Of a DNA stretch of 64,000 nt, positions 42,042 through 50,508 are shown in pieces (positions within the stretch are counted from its first letter, which is position 1; the number at the start of each line of letters is the position of its first letter). Made by a program: the position numbers and the translations under genes. The DNA comes from Streptomyces sp. V2I9 (GTDB lineage: Bacteria; Actinomycetota; Actinomycetes; Streptomycetales; Streptomycetaceae): the NCBI RefSeq assembly GCF_030817475.1, contig NZ_JAUSZJ010000002.1, positions 1,603,501 to 1,667,500 of the forward strand, read 5' to 3'. Under the pieces are notes generated by a model that saw nothing but the letters and a program-made list of their open reading frames with translations, did no database searches and was not told the DNA's origin.

Positions 42042-43292
42042 ATGACCGTACGCCGCAGCGCAGCCGCGCTCGCGACCACCGCCGTGCTCCTGGGCGCGGC
42101 CGCCCCCGCAGCGGTCGCCGCACCGAGCCCCTCCCCGACGGTGGATCTGCCGGCCGGGCTCTACGGCACCACGGACCCCACCTACGACGGGGTGTGGCGG
42201 CAGTCGCTGGCCTTCCTGGCGCAGAAGATCGAGTACGTCACGCCGTCGACGCGGGCGGTGGACTGGCTGGTGGGCCAGCAGTGCGACAGCGGCGCGTTCC
42301 CCTCGTACCGGGACGCCTCCAAGCCGTGCGACGCCTCGACGGTGATGGACACCAACGCCACCGCGGTCGCCGTCCAGGCCCTCGTGGAGATCAACCAGCG
42401 CCGCGAGGACGCCAACAACGGGGCCGACTGGCTCAAGTCCGTGCAGAACGAGGACGGCGGCTGGGGCTACAACCCCGGCAGCCCGAGCGACGCGAACTCG
42501 ACGTCCCTCGTGATCGGCGCCCTGGCCCGTACCGGCGTCCCCATCAACGAGGTCACCACCCCCGACGGCAACACCCCGTACACCGCGCTGCAGGCCCTCG
42601 CCCTCCCGTGCGGCGACAAGGACGGCGGGGCGTTCGCCTACCAGCCGGGCAAGAAGGGCGAGCTCATCGCCAACCCGGACGCCACCGCGGCCTCCGTGCT
42701 CGGCCTGATGGGCAAGGGCATCGCCTCCGGTACGTCCAACGCGGTCGAGGACCCCACCTGCACGAAGGGCGACGACCTCGGCCCGGAGCAGAGCGCCCAG
42801 AACGGGGCCTTCTTCCTCGCGGACACGCTGAAGAAGAAGCCGTACCTGGAGCTGGCCCCGATGCCGGGCGCCGAGGACACCGAGCCGCAGCCCGACTACG
42901 GCAACACCGCGGACGCGGTCGTCGCCCTCGCCGCCTCCGGGCACACGGACAAGGCCGAGGCGTCCGTCGCCTGGCTGGAGAAGAACGCCGCCGGCTGGTC
43001 GAAGGCCGGCGGACCGGCCGCCACCGCGCAGCTGATCCTCGCGGCGCACGCCACCGGTGCGGACGCCCGCCGCTTCGGCGGCGTCGACCTCGTCAAGCAG
43101 CTCAACACCATGGGCCCCTCCCCGGCCGCCACCGCCCTCCCCTCGCCCACCCCGACCGGTCCGCAGCCCTCCAGCGGCACCGGCAGCGACGACAGCGGAC
43201 TGAGCCTGGGGTGGCTGATCGGCATCGGGCTGCTCGCGGGCACCGGCATCGGCTTCCTGCTCAGCATGCGCCGGAAGAAGCAGCAGCCGTGA
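42042..43292 (+). CDS. Surface-anchored alpha/alpha-toroid protein of the B12-regulated ECF operon
   Basis: 416 residues. Signal peptide MTVRRSAAALATTAVLLGAAAPAAVAA; toroid repeats with SHC/prenyltransferase-type motifs (GQQCDSGAFPSYRD, NEDGGWGYNPGSP, KDGGAFAYQPGKK, NTADAVVALAASG); a Pro/Ser/Thr stalk (about 360-385); a membrane helix LGWLIGIGLLAGTGIGFLL; and a basic end MRRKKQQP. It therefore displays a toroid outside the cell. Transcobalamin and intrinsic factor use the same alpha/alpha-barrel to hold B12, so a corrinoid-binding role is a reasonable inference; catalysis is unlikely. ATG 42042 follows GCAGGAGAGG. It is the first gene after the riboswitch. Confidence 0.82.
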   Translation: MTVRRSAAALATTAVLLGAAAPAAVAAPSPSPTVDLPAGLYGTTDPTYDGVWRQSLAFLAQKIEYVTPSTRAVDWLVGQQCDSGAFPSYRDASKPCDASTVMDTNATAVAVQALVEINQRREDANNGADWLKSVQNEDGGWGYNPGSPSDANSTSLVIGALARTGVPINEVTTPDGNTPYTALQALALPCGDKDGGAFAYQPGKKGELIANPDATAASVLGLMGKGIASGTSNAVEDPTCTKGDDLGPEQSAQNGAFFLADTLKKKPYLELAPMPGAEDTEPQPDYGNTADAVVALAASGHTDKAEASVAWLEKNAAGWSKAGGPAATAQLILAAHATGADARRFGGVDLVKQLNTMGPSPAATALPSPTPTGPQPSSGTGSDDSGLSLGWLIGIGLLAGTGIGFLLSMRRKKQQP

Positions 43293-44014
43293 GGTCCCGG
43301 ACCCGCCCGGCGGCCGCCGCGGCGTTCCCGGCGCGGCTGCGCGCCCCTCTCGTCGCGCTGCTCGCCGCCCTCGCCGCCGCCTCCGCCGTCCTGCTGGGCG
43401 GCGCGGGGAGCGCCGAGGCCGCCGGGTACCGCTACTGGTCCTTCTGGCAGGGCAACGGCGAGACCTGGGAGTACGCCACCCAGGGGCCGTCCCTCCTGCG
43501 CCCGGACGACGGCGCGGTGCAGGGCTTCCGGTTCGCCGTGAGCGAGGACTCGGGCGACGCCGCCCAGCCGCGCCGCGCCCCGGACTTCGGGGCGATCTGC
43601 GCGGGCACCCCGGCGAAGGACGGCGCCAAGCGGGTGGCGCTGGTGATCGACGCGGGTACGGCGGCGGACGCACCGGGCGGGGAGAAGCCGCCCGCCCCGC
43701 GCACGGCCTGCGCGCAGGTCGCGCCGGACGCCAGCAGCGCGGAGGCGCTCGCGGCGGTGGCGAAGCCGCTGCGGTACGACAGCAGCGCCATGCTCTGCGC
43801 GATCTCCGGCTACCCGAGGACGGGCTGCGGCGAGCAGGTGTCCGGCGACACCTCCACCGCCGAGCCGTCCGGCACCGCGGAGACGGCCGGTGACCGGGGG
43901 AAGGACGAGGGCGTCGAGGGCGGCGACGGTCCGTCCGCCGGGCTTCTCGTCGGCGTCGCCGCCGTCCTGCTGCTGGGCGTCGCCGCCGTGGTCCAGGCCC
44001 GCCGCCGCCGGTGA
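43289..44014 (+). CDS. Surface-anchored SCO2322-like protein
   Basis: 241 residues. GTG 43289 overlaps the previous stop (GTGA). A signal peptide (LVALLAALAAASAVLLGGAGSAEAA) leads to a compact domain with AGYRYWSFWQGNGETWEYATQGPSLLRPDDGAVQGFRF and several Cys (AICAGTP, RTACAQV, AMLCAISG, TGCGEQV). A Gly/Glu/Thr stalk and a C-terminal helix (GLLVGVAAVLLLGVAAVV) with ARRRR follow. I recall this as the SCO2322 family, which always accompanies ECF genes. Its size suits a partner lobe to the toroid protein. A transcobalamin beta-domain role is inference. Confidence 0.8.
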   Translation: MRSRTRPAAAAAFPARLRAPLVALLAALAAASAVLLGGAGSAEAAGYRYWSFWQGNGETWEYATQGPSLLRPDDGAVQGFRFAVSEDSGDAAQPRRAPDFGAICAGTPAKDGAKRVALVIDAGTAADAPGGEKPPAPRTACAQVAPDASSAEALAAVAKPLRYDSSAMLCAISGYPRTGCGEQVSGDTSTAEPSGTAETAGDRGKDEGVEGGDGPSAGLLVGVAAVLLLGVAAVVQARRRR

Positions 44015-45180
44015 CCGGCTCCCCCGCCCCGGCCCGGCTGCTGCGCCGTGCCCTGCACGCCCCCGAGGCGGACCGCGGCAACGCGCTGCCCGCCGGGGCG
44101 TGGTGGCTGTGGGCCCTGGGTCTGGCCACCGCCGCGTCCCGGACGACCAACCCCCTGATCCTCGGGCTGCTGGTCGGGGTGGCCGGATATGTGGTGGCGG
44201 CGCGGCGTACGGACGCGCCGTGGGCGCGTTCGTACGGGGCGTTCGTCAAGCTCGGGCTGTTCGTCGTGGCGCTGCGGCTGCTGTTCTCCGTCTTCCTCGG
44301 CTCGTCGATCCCCGGCACGCACACCGTGCTGACCCTGCCCGAACTGCCGCTGCCCGACTGGATGCGGGGCGTGCGGATCGGCGGCCGGGTCACCGCCGAG
44401 CAGCTGGTGCACGCGCTGTACGACGGAATGAAGCTGGCCACCCTGCTGATCTGCGTCGGCGCGGCCAACGCGCTGGCCAATCCGGCACGGCTGCTGAAGT
44501 CGCTGCCCGGCGCGCTGTACGAGGCGGGGGTCGCCGTCGTGGTCGCCATGACGTTCGCGCCGAACATGGTGGCCGACGTGGCCCGGTTGCGTCACGCGCG
44601 CCGGCTGCGGGGCCGGCCGACCGGGGGCGTGCGGGCGGTGGCGCAGATCGGGCTGCCGGTGGTGGAGGGCGCGCTGGAGCGGTCGGTGGCGGTGGCCGCG
44701 TCGATGGACGCGCGCGGGTACGGGCGTACCGCACGGGTGCCGGCCTCCGTCCGGCGCACCACCAACGTGCTGACGCTGGGCGGGCTGCTCGGAATGTGCG
44801 CCGGCACGTACGGGCTGCTGGCCGCGCAGGGGGCGGTGTACGGGCTGCCGTTGCTGCTGGCCGGGCTGGTCGTGGCGATGGCCGGGCTGCGGCTCGGCGG
44901 GCGGCGCTCGGTGCGGACCCGCTACCGGCCGGACCGCTGGGGTGTGCGGGCCTGGCTGGTGGCGTGCTCGGGTGCGGTGGTCGCAGCGGCGATGATCTGG
45001 GCGGTCGCGGTCGATCCGGGGTCGCTGCGGCCCGGTGTCGTTCCGCTGGCCGCGCCGGTGCTGCCGCTGTGGCCGGCGGCGGCGGTGCTGGTCGGGCTGC
45101 TGCCCGCGCTGGTCGCCCCCGTACCACCGTCGTCCCGGACGACGACCGGACAGGCACATCGTGGCAAGGAGCAGGCGTGA
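44011..45180 (+). CDS. ECF transporter T component (CbiQ family)
   Basis: 389 residues; GTG 44011 overlaps the previous stop. Membrane helices flank the cytoplasmic coupling region, which contains the conserved Ala-Arg-Gly signature in SVAVAASMDARGYGRT (second coupling helix) and VADVARLRHARRLRG (first). An extra C-terminal membrane stretch (about 245-375) makes it longer than typical CbiQ (about 250-270). It should connect the ATPase to the substrate-binding membrane component. Confidence 0.9.
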   Translation: MTGSPAPARLLRRALHAPEADRGNALPAGAWWLWALGLATAASRTTNPLILGLLVGVAGYVVAARRTDAPWARSYGAFVKLGLFVVALRLLFSVFLGSSIPGTHTVLTLPELPLPDWMRGVRIGGRVTAEQLVHALYDGMKLATLLICVGAANALANPARLLKSLPGALYEAGVAVVVAMTFAPNMVADVARLRHARRLRGRPTGGVRAVAQIGLPVVEGALERSVAVAASMDARGYGRTARVPASVRRTTNVLTLGGLLGMCAGTYGLLAAQGAVYGLPLLLAGLVVAMAGLRLGGRRSVRTRYRPDRWGVRAWLVACSGAVVAAAMIWAVAVDPGSLRPGVVPLAAPVLPLWPAAAVLVGLLPALVAPVPPSSRTTTGQAHRGKEQA

Positions 45181-46928
45181 TCAGGTTCGAGCGGGTCTCC
45201 GTGCGGTACGAGGGATCGGCGCGCCCCACGCTGTCCGGGGTCGATCTCACGGTTCCCGAGGGCGAGCTCGTGCTGCTCGTCGGACCCTCCGGTATCGGTA
45301 AGTCGACTCTGCTGGGTGCGGTCTCGGGGCTCGTCCCGCATTTCACGGGTGGGTTGCTGTCCGGCCGGGTCACGGTGGGCGGGCGCGACACCCGTACGCA
45401 CAAGCCCCGCGAACTGGCCGATCTGGTCGGGACGGTGGGCCAGGACCCGCTCGCCCACTTCGTCACGGACACGGTCGAGGACGAGCTGGCGTACGGCATG
45501 GAGTCGCTCGGCCTGGCCCCGGACGTGATGCGCCGCCGGGTGGAGGAGACGCTCGACCTGCTGGGCCTGGCCGAGCTGCGTGACCGGCCCATCACGACGC
45601 TGTCGGGCGGCCAGCAGCAGCGGGTCGCGATCGGTTCGGTACTGACCCCGCACCCGAAGGTGCTGGTGCTCGACGAGCCGACCTCGGCGCTGGACCCGGC
45701 GGCGGCCGAGGAGGTCCTCGCGGTGCTCCAGCGGCTGGTCCACGACCTGGGCACGACCGTGTTCATGGCCGAGCACCGGCTGGAGCGGGTGGTGCAGTAC
45801 GCGGACCAGGTCGTCCTGCTGCCCGCCCCCGGCGCTCCTCCGGTGATGGGGCCGCCCGCCGAGATCATGAAGGTGTCGCCGGTCCGGCCGCCGGTGGCCG
45901 AGCTGGGCCTGCTGGCGGGCTGGGACCCGCTGCCGCTGTCGGTGCGGGACGCCCGGCGCGCGGCGGGCGGGCTGCGGGAGCGGCTGGCGGGCGCGGTACC
46001 CGCGCGGGCGGAGGCCCCCGGTGCGCCGAGGCCGGTGCCGCCCGTTCCGGCCGCCGGGGAGCCGCCGCGGCCGGGCCGGTTCGCCCGCCTGCTGGGCCGC
46101 GGCGGGGAGCGGAGCCGGACGGAAGGCTTGCGCCCGTCCGGTGGATCCGCCGTCCCGCCCGCCGCCGACGCGGTCACGCGGGTCGACGGGCTCGGGGTGC
46201 GGCGCGGCCGGGTCGAGGCGTTGCGACGGGTGTCGCTGACCGTGGCACCGGGCGAGACGGTGGCCCTGATGGGGCGCAACGGGGCCGGCAAGTCCACGCT
46301 GCTCGGGGCCCTCGTCGGGATGACCGAGCCCACCGCGGGCACCGTGCGCGTCGGCGGTCTGGACCCCGCCCGGACGGACCCGCGGACGATGGTGCGCCGG
46401 GTCGGCCTCGTACCGCAGGAGCCGCGCGATCTGCTGTACGCGGACACGGTGGCCGCCGAGTGCGCCGCCGCCGACCGGGACGCGGGCGCGGCGGAGGGCA
46501 CGTGCCGGGCGCTGGTGTCGGAGCTGGTTCCGGGGGTCGCGGACGACACCCACCCCCGTGATCTGTCGGAGGGGCAGCGGCTCGCCCTGGCGCTGGCCCT
46601 GGTGCTGACGGGCCGGCCGCCGCTGTTGCTGCTGGACGAGCCGACGCGCGGCCTGGACTACGCGGCGAAGGCCCGGCTCGTCGGGGTGCTGCGGGGGCTG
46701 GCGGCCGAGGGGCACGCGATCGTCCTGGCGACGCACGACGTGGAGCTGGCGGCGGAGCTGGCGCACCGGGTGGTGATCCTCGCCGACGGGGAGGTGGTCG
46801 CGGACGGGCCGACCGGGCAGGTGGTGGTCTCCTCGCCCGCGTTCGCCCCGCAGACGGCGAAGATCCTGGCCCCGCAGGAGTGGCTGACCGTCTCCCGGGT
46901 GCGCGCGGCGCTGGAGGCGGGAGCGTGA
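45177..46928 (+). CDS. Double ECF ATPase (two ABC domains fused)
   Basis: 583 residues; GTG 45177 overlaps the previous stop, with AAGGAG upstream. ABC domain 1: Walker A GPSGIGKST, Q-loop VGQDPLAHF, signature LSGGQQQR, Walker B VLVLDEPTSALD, H-loop MAEHRLERV. Linker about 245-330 (Ala/Pro/Arg). ABC domain 2: Walker A GRNGAGKST, signature LSEGQRLALA (degenerate: SEGQ for SGGQ), Walker B LLLLDEPTRGLD, His in LATHDVELA. It powers the importer; the fusion replaces the EcfA-EcfA' pair. Confidence 0.93.
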   Translation: MIRFERVSVRYEGSARPTLSGVDLTVPEGELVLLVGPSGIGKSTLLGAVSGLVPHFTGGLLSGRVTVGGRDTRTHKPRELADLVGTVGQDPLAHFVTDTVEDELAYGMESLGLAPDVMRRRVEETLDLLGLAELRDRPITTLSGGQQQRVAIGSVLTPHPKVLVLDEPTSALDPAAAEEVLAVLQRLVHDLGTTVFMAEHRLERVVQYADQVVLLPAPGAPPVMGPPAEIMKVSPVRPPVAELGLLAGWDPLPLSVRDARRAAGGLRERLAGAVPARAEAPGAPRPVPPVPAAGEPPRPGRFARLLGRGGERSRTEGLRPSGGSAVPPAADAVTRVDGLGVRRGRVEALRRVSLTVAPGETVALMGRNGAGKSTLLGALVGMTEPTAGTVRVGGLDPARTDPRTMVRRVGLVPQEPRDLLYADTVAAECAAADRDAGAAEGTCRALVSELVPGVADDTHPRDLSEGQRLALALALVLTGRPPLLLLDEPTRGLDYAAKARLVGVLRGLAAEGHAIVLATHDVELAAELAHRVVILADGEVVADGPTGQVVVSSPAFAPQTAKILAPQEWLTVSRVRAALEAGA

Positions 46929-47869
46929 GGGGGACGACGGACGTGCGGGAGCGGGCTCCCCGGCCCGTACGGCTCGGACCGAAGTCGGTGGCCGTGCTGG
47001 TGCTGACCGGGATCGTCGGCGTGGTCGCGTTCGGGTGGCCGCTGCTGGCGGACGGCAGGTCCGGGCTGGCGCACGCGCAGGACGCGCCCTGGCTGTTCGC
47101 GGTACTGCTGCCGCTCCTGGTGGCGGTGGCCGTGGCGACGATCTCCGAGTCCGGGATGGACGCGAAGGCCGTCGCGATGCTCGGCGTGCTGGCGGGGGTG
47201 GGTGCGGCGTTGCGCCCGCTGGGGCCCGGCACGGCGGGGCTGGAGCCGATGTTCTTCCTGATGGTGCTGAGCGGGCGGGTGCTGGGCCCCGGATTCGGTT
47301 ACGTGCTCGGCTCGGTGACCATGTTCGCCTCGGCGCTGCTGACGGGCGGGGTCGGGCCGTGGATGCCGTTCCAGATGCTGTCGATGGGCTGGTTCACCAT
47401 GGGCGCCGGGCTGCTGCCGGGGGCGGACCGGCTGCGCGGGTGGGCCGAGTCGGCGATGCTGGCGGCGTACGGGTGCGTCGCGGCGTTCGCGTACGGAACG
47501 GTGATGAATCTGCAGGGGTGGACGCTCCTCACCGGGGCCGGTTCGGGGATCACCTTCGTCGAGGGCGGCCCGCTGCACGAGAACCTGGTGCGTTTCCTCG
47601 CCTACTGTGCGGCGACCTCGCTGGGCTGGGACCTGGGGCGGGCGCTGCTGACGGTGGTGCTGACCCTCACGGTCGGCCCGACGCTGCTGCGGGCGCTGCG
47701 CCGGGCCACCCGCCGCGCCGCGTTCGACGCACGCGCCGCGTTCGGGGATCCCGAGACGCTTGGGGTTCCCGGTGAACCGGAGACGTTCGGGGAGCCCGGG
47801 ACGCCGGGGGCACCCGGAGGGCCGGAGACGTTCGGGGAGCCTGAGATGCCAGGGAAGCCCGGGGCATGA
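46925..47869 (+). CDS. ECF transporter S-type membrane component with collagen-like tail
   Basis: 314 residues; GTG 46925 overlaps the previous stop. Six or so membrane helices include SVAVLVLTGIVGVVAFGWPLL, LFAVLLPLLVAVAVATI, GLEPMFFLMVLSGRVLGPGFGYVLGSVTMFASALLTGGVGPWMPFQM and ENLVRFLAYCAATSLGWDLGRALLTV, the ECF substrate-specificity pattern. The last 38 residues are Gly-x-x-like repeats (GEPETFGEPGTPGAPGGPETFGEP) unrelated to transport. The riboswitch implies cobalamin or a precursor as substrate. Confidence 0.87.
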   Translation: MRGTTDVRERAPRPVRLGPKSVAVLVLTGIVGVVAFGWPLLADGRSGLAHAQDAPWLFAVLLPLLVAVAVATISESGMDAKAVAMLGVLAGVGAALRPLGPGTAGLEPMFFLMVLSGRVLGPGFGYVLGSVTMFASALLTGGVGPWMPFQMLSMGWFTMGAGLLPGADRLRGWAESAMLAAYGCVAAFAYGTVMNLQGWTLLTGAGSGITFVEGGPLHENLVRFLAYCAATSLGWDLGRALLTVVLTLTVGPTLLRALRRATRRAAFDARAAFGDPETLGVPGEPETFGEPGTPGAPGGPETFGEPEMPGKPGA

Positions 47870-48098
47870 GCACCGCGGGCCTCCCGCCCCGGCTCGCGCG
47901 GCGGTCCCGCTCCCCTGCGCCCCTGCCCGCCTGCGCCTGACTCACAGCGGGCCTCGGCTTCGGGGTGGCGGCCCGCACCTCTGGTCCGGCGCGTCGTGGG
48001 CGGTGAGGACGAGCGACCGCGACCGGCACGGCCTCGCCCGTCCCCGGGTGGCGGTGGGGGCCGGGCCGGCGGACGATGAACGGACGCGGCGATCCACA

Positions 48099-48144
48099 CC
48101 GAAGGGGTGCCGGGGCGGTGAACGCCTCCCCGGCACCCCTTCGG
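48099..48144. terminator. Bidirectional hairpin terminator
   Basis: CCGAAGGGGTGCCGGGG pairs perfectly (17 bp) with its complement across a 12-base loop, between the end of the ECF operon and the convergent GT87-PAP2 gene. The rest of 47870-48098 shows no gene. Confidence 0.85.
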
Positions 48145-48164
48145 CCTGCCGTGCCCGCCGCCCG

Positions 48165-50288
48165 CTACGTGCCCGCGAGCTTCTCGGACGGTTCGCGTTC
48201 CGGTACGAGGGCTGGCTCGGCCGGCAGCGTGGGACGCGCCGGTTCCGGCTCCGCGGGCTCCGCCGCCCCCGGCTCCCCGTCCGCCGCCTCCTTCGTGGCG
48301 TCCTTCGCGTCGGTGGCCCGTTCCACGTCGGTCATCAGCTTCCGCGGGCCCGACAGCAGGTACGTCAGCCCGAAGCCCAGCGAGACGACGAGGGCGCCGC
48401 CCGCCGCGTCGAGCACCCAGTGGTTGGCGGTGGCCACGATCGCGGCGATGGTGAAGAGCGGGTGCATCAGCCCGAGCGCCTTCATCCACAGCTTCGGGGC
48501 CAGCATCACGATGACCACCCCGCACCACAGCGACCAGCCGAAGTGGAGCGACGGCATCGCCGCGTACTGGTTGGTGACGGTGGTCAGCGTCCCGTAGTCG
48601 GGCTTGGCGAAGTCCTGCACCCCGTGCACGGTGTCGATGAAGCCGAGGCCGGGCATGAGCCGGGGCGGGGCCAGGGGGTAGAGCCAGAAGCCGACGAGCG
48701 CGAGCAGGGTGGCGAAGCCGATGGAGGAGCGGACCCAGCGGTAGTCGGCGGGGCGGCGCGCGTACAGCACGCCGAGGATCGTCAGCGGGACGATGAAGTG
48801 GAAGGTCAGGTAGTAGTAGTCGAAGAACTCGCGCAGCCAGTCGATCCGGACGACCGTGTGGTTGACCCAGTGCTCGATGTCGATGTGCAGCCACTGCTCG
48901 ATGGCGTGGATCTGCCGGCCGTGCTCCTCGGCGAGCGGGCGGCCCGCCGTGGCGGCGAGGCGGACCTGCGCGTAGGCGGAGTAGACGACCCGGATGAGCA
49001 GGAGTTCCAGCAGCAGATTGGGGCGGGTGAGGACCCGGCGCCAGAACGGCAGGAGCGGTACCCGTCTCCAGCGCGCCGCGACCGGTTGCGCGTAGTCCGT
49101 GGGGACAGGGTGCTGCCAGTACGGCGAGGTGCGGGGCAGGAACGGGGCGAGGCAGGCCGCACCGAGCGCGGCGAGGAGCAGCACGTTGTCGCGTACGGGG
49201 TGGAGCGTCGTGATGTTCGGCAGCAGCATCGTGCCCGGCAGGGTGATGGCCAGGACCACCACGGACGGCCAGACCAGCCGGTCGGAGGCCCGCTTGCCGA
49301 CCCGGCCGACGACGGCGAGGAGCACCCAGAGGAGCTGGTGCTGCCAGGCGGTCGGCGAGACGGCGACCACGGCACAGCCGGTCACGGCCACCGCGAGGAG
49401 CACCTGCCCGTCCTGCGCGTACCGCACGGCGCGCCGTAGCCCGACGACCACCACGGCGGCGGCGATCGCCAGGAAGAGGCCGATCTCCAGGGGGCCTTCG
49501 AGGCCGAGCCGGAGCAGCGCCCCGTGCAAGGACTGGTTGGCCGGGCTGTCCGGCCGCTCACCCAGCCCGGCGCCCGCGAGGTGGTGCACCCAGTACGTCC
49601 ACGAGTCCTTCGGCGCGGCGGCCCACGCGACGGCCGTGGCGAGGGCGAAGGTCACGCCCGCGCTCACCGACGCCTGCCGCCGGCCGGTCAGCCACAGGAG
49701 GACGGCGAAGAGCAGCAGCACCGGCTGGAAGGCGGCGGCGAGACCGACCAGGACACCCGCCGCCCGGTGCTCCCGGACGACGAACCAGGCCAGCAGTACC
49801 AGCAGGACGGGCAGGACGCTCGTCTGGCCCAGGTGCAGGGCGTTGCGCACCGGCAGCGACAGCATGAACAGGCTGATCGCGACAGGGGCCGCGAGCAGGG
49901 CCGTCCGGCGGCCCACCGGGGAGGGCAGCGCCCGCGCCGCGACGAGGCCGAGGGCGACGACGAGCAGGAGGGACCCGAACGTCCAGGCGACGCCCAGGGT
50001 CTGCTGGGCCGATGCGGTGAGGGGCTTCAGGACGAGACCGGCGAAGGGCGTGCCGGTGAACCGGCCGCCGTCGTACAGCGAGCCCGTCACGTGCAGCACG
50101 CCGTTCTCCCCGATCCAGGTCTCCAGATCGAGGAGTCGTTCCCCCGGTGGCTGCCGGAGCACCACCGCCACCTGCCGTACCGCCAGCGCGGCCACGACCA
50201 GCCAGAGCAGGGCGCGGGTCAGCCCGCTGCCCGTCGCTCCTCCGTCCGTCGCCGCGTCCCCGCGCACACTGTGATCCGCATTCACCAC
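48165..50288 (-). CDS. Fusion of GT87-like mannosyltransferase and PAP2 phosphatase
   Basis: 707 residues. The N-terminal about 400 residues are a polytopic GT-C-type domain like the GT87 polyprenyl-phosphomannose mannosyltransferases (ETWIGENGVLHVTGSLYDGGRFTGTPFAGLVLKPL with the early acidic residue, then about ten helices). The C-terminal half is a PAP2/AUR1-like lipid phosphatase: HGRQIHAIEQWLHIDIEHWVNH, YYYLTFHFIVPL, APPRLMPG, AAMPSLHFGWSLW and ATANHWVLDAAGG carry the catalytic histidines. A Pro/Glu-rich cytoplasmic tail ends it. The fusion is known in actinobacteria and probably acts on lipid-linked sugars. Start GTG 50288 or 50285. Confidence 0.88.
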   Translation of the reverse strand: MVNADHSVRGDAATDGGATGSGLTRALLWLVVAALAVRQVAVVLRQPPGERLLDLETWIGENGVLHVTGSLYDGGRFTGTPFAGLVLKPLTASAQQTLGVAWTFGSLLLVVALGLVAARALPSPVGRRTALLAAPVAISLFMLSLPVRNALHLGQTSVLPVLLVLLAWFVVREHRAAGVLVGLAAAFQPVLLLFAVLLWLTGRRQASVSAGVTFALATAVAWAAAPKDSWTYWVHHLAGAGLGERPDSPANQSLHGALLRLGLEGPLEIGLFLAIAAAVVVVGLRRAVRYAQDGQVLLAVAVTGCAVVAVSPTAWQHQLLWVLLAVVGRVGKRASDRLVWPSVVVLAITLPGTMLLPNITTLHPVRDNVLLLAALGAACLAPFLPRTSPYWQHPVPTDYAQPVAARWRRVPLLPFWRRVLTRPNLLLELLLIRVVYSAYAQVRLAATAGRPLAEEHGRQIHAIEQWLHIDIEHWVNHTVVRIDWLREFFDYYYLTFHFIVPLTILGVLYARRPADYRWVRSSIGFATLLALVGFWLYPLAPPRLMPGLGFIDTVHGVQDFAKPDYGTLTTVTNQYAAMPSLHFGWSLWCGVVIVMLAPKLWMKALGLMHPLFTIAAIVATANHWVLDAAGGALVVSLGFGLTYLLSGPRKLMTDVERATDAKDATKEAADGEPGAAEPAEPEPARPTLPAEPALVPEREPSEKLAGT

Positions 50289-50508
50289 GCTGCGCCGACC
50301 CTCCCACCGTTCCATGCACCGCCCCGTCGAGTGGGGCCATGCCGGATGAAGCCTCGCACTGCCCTACGGGGTAGACACAATCAACCCCCTCTTTGCCTGA
50401 CTGTCATCCTGCTTTCGTCCGGAAGATCGACCGGAGACGCACGGCTCTCGGGGGGCGGCGCCCCGGCCCCGCAGGCGGGCCGGCGGGACGGTGCCGCTGT
50501 TCCGGGGC

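Noticed and set aside
42042..43292. Calling this gene a terpene cyclase or prenyltransferase enzyme
   Set aside because: It is exported, stalked and membrane-anchored, sits under a B12 riboswitch with ECF genes, and lacks a visible DxDD or metal-binding prenyltransferase site.
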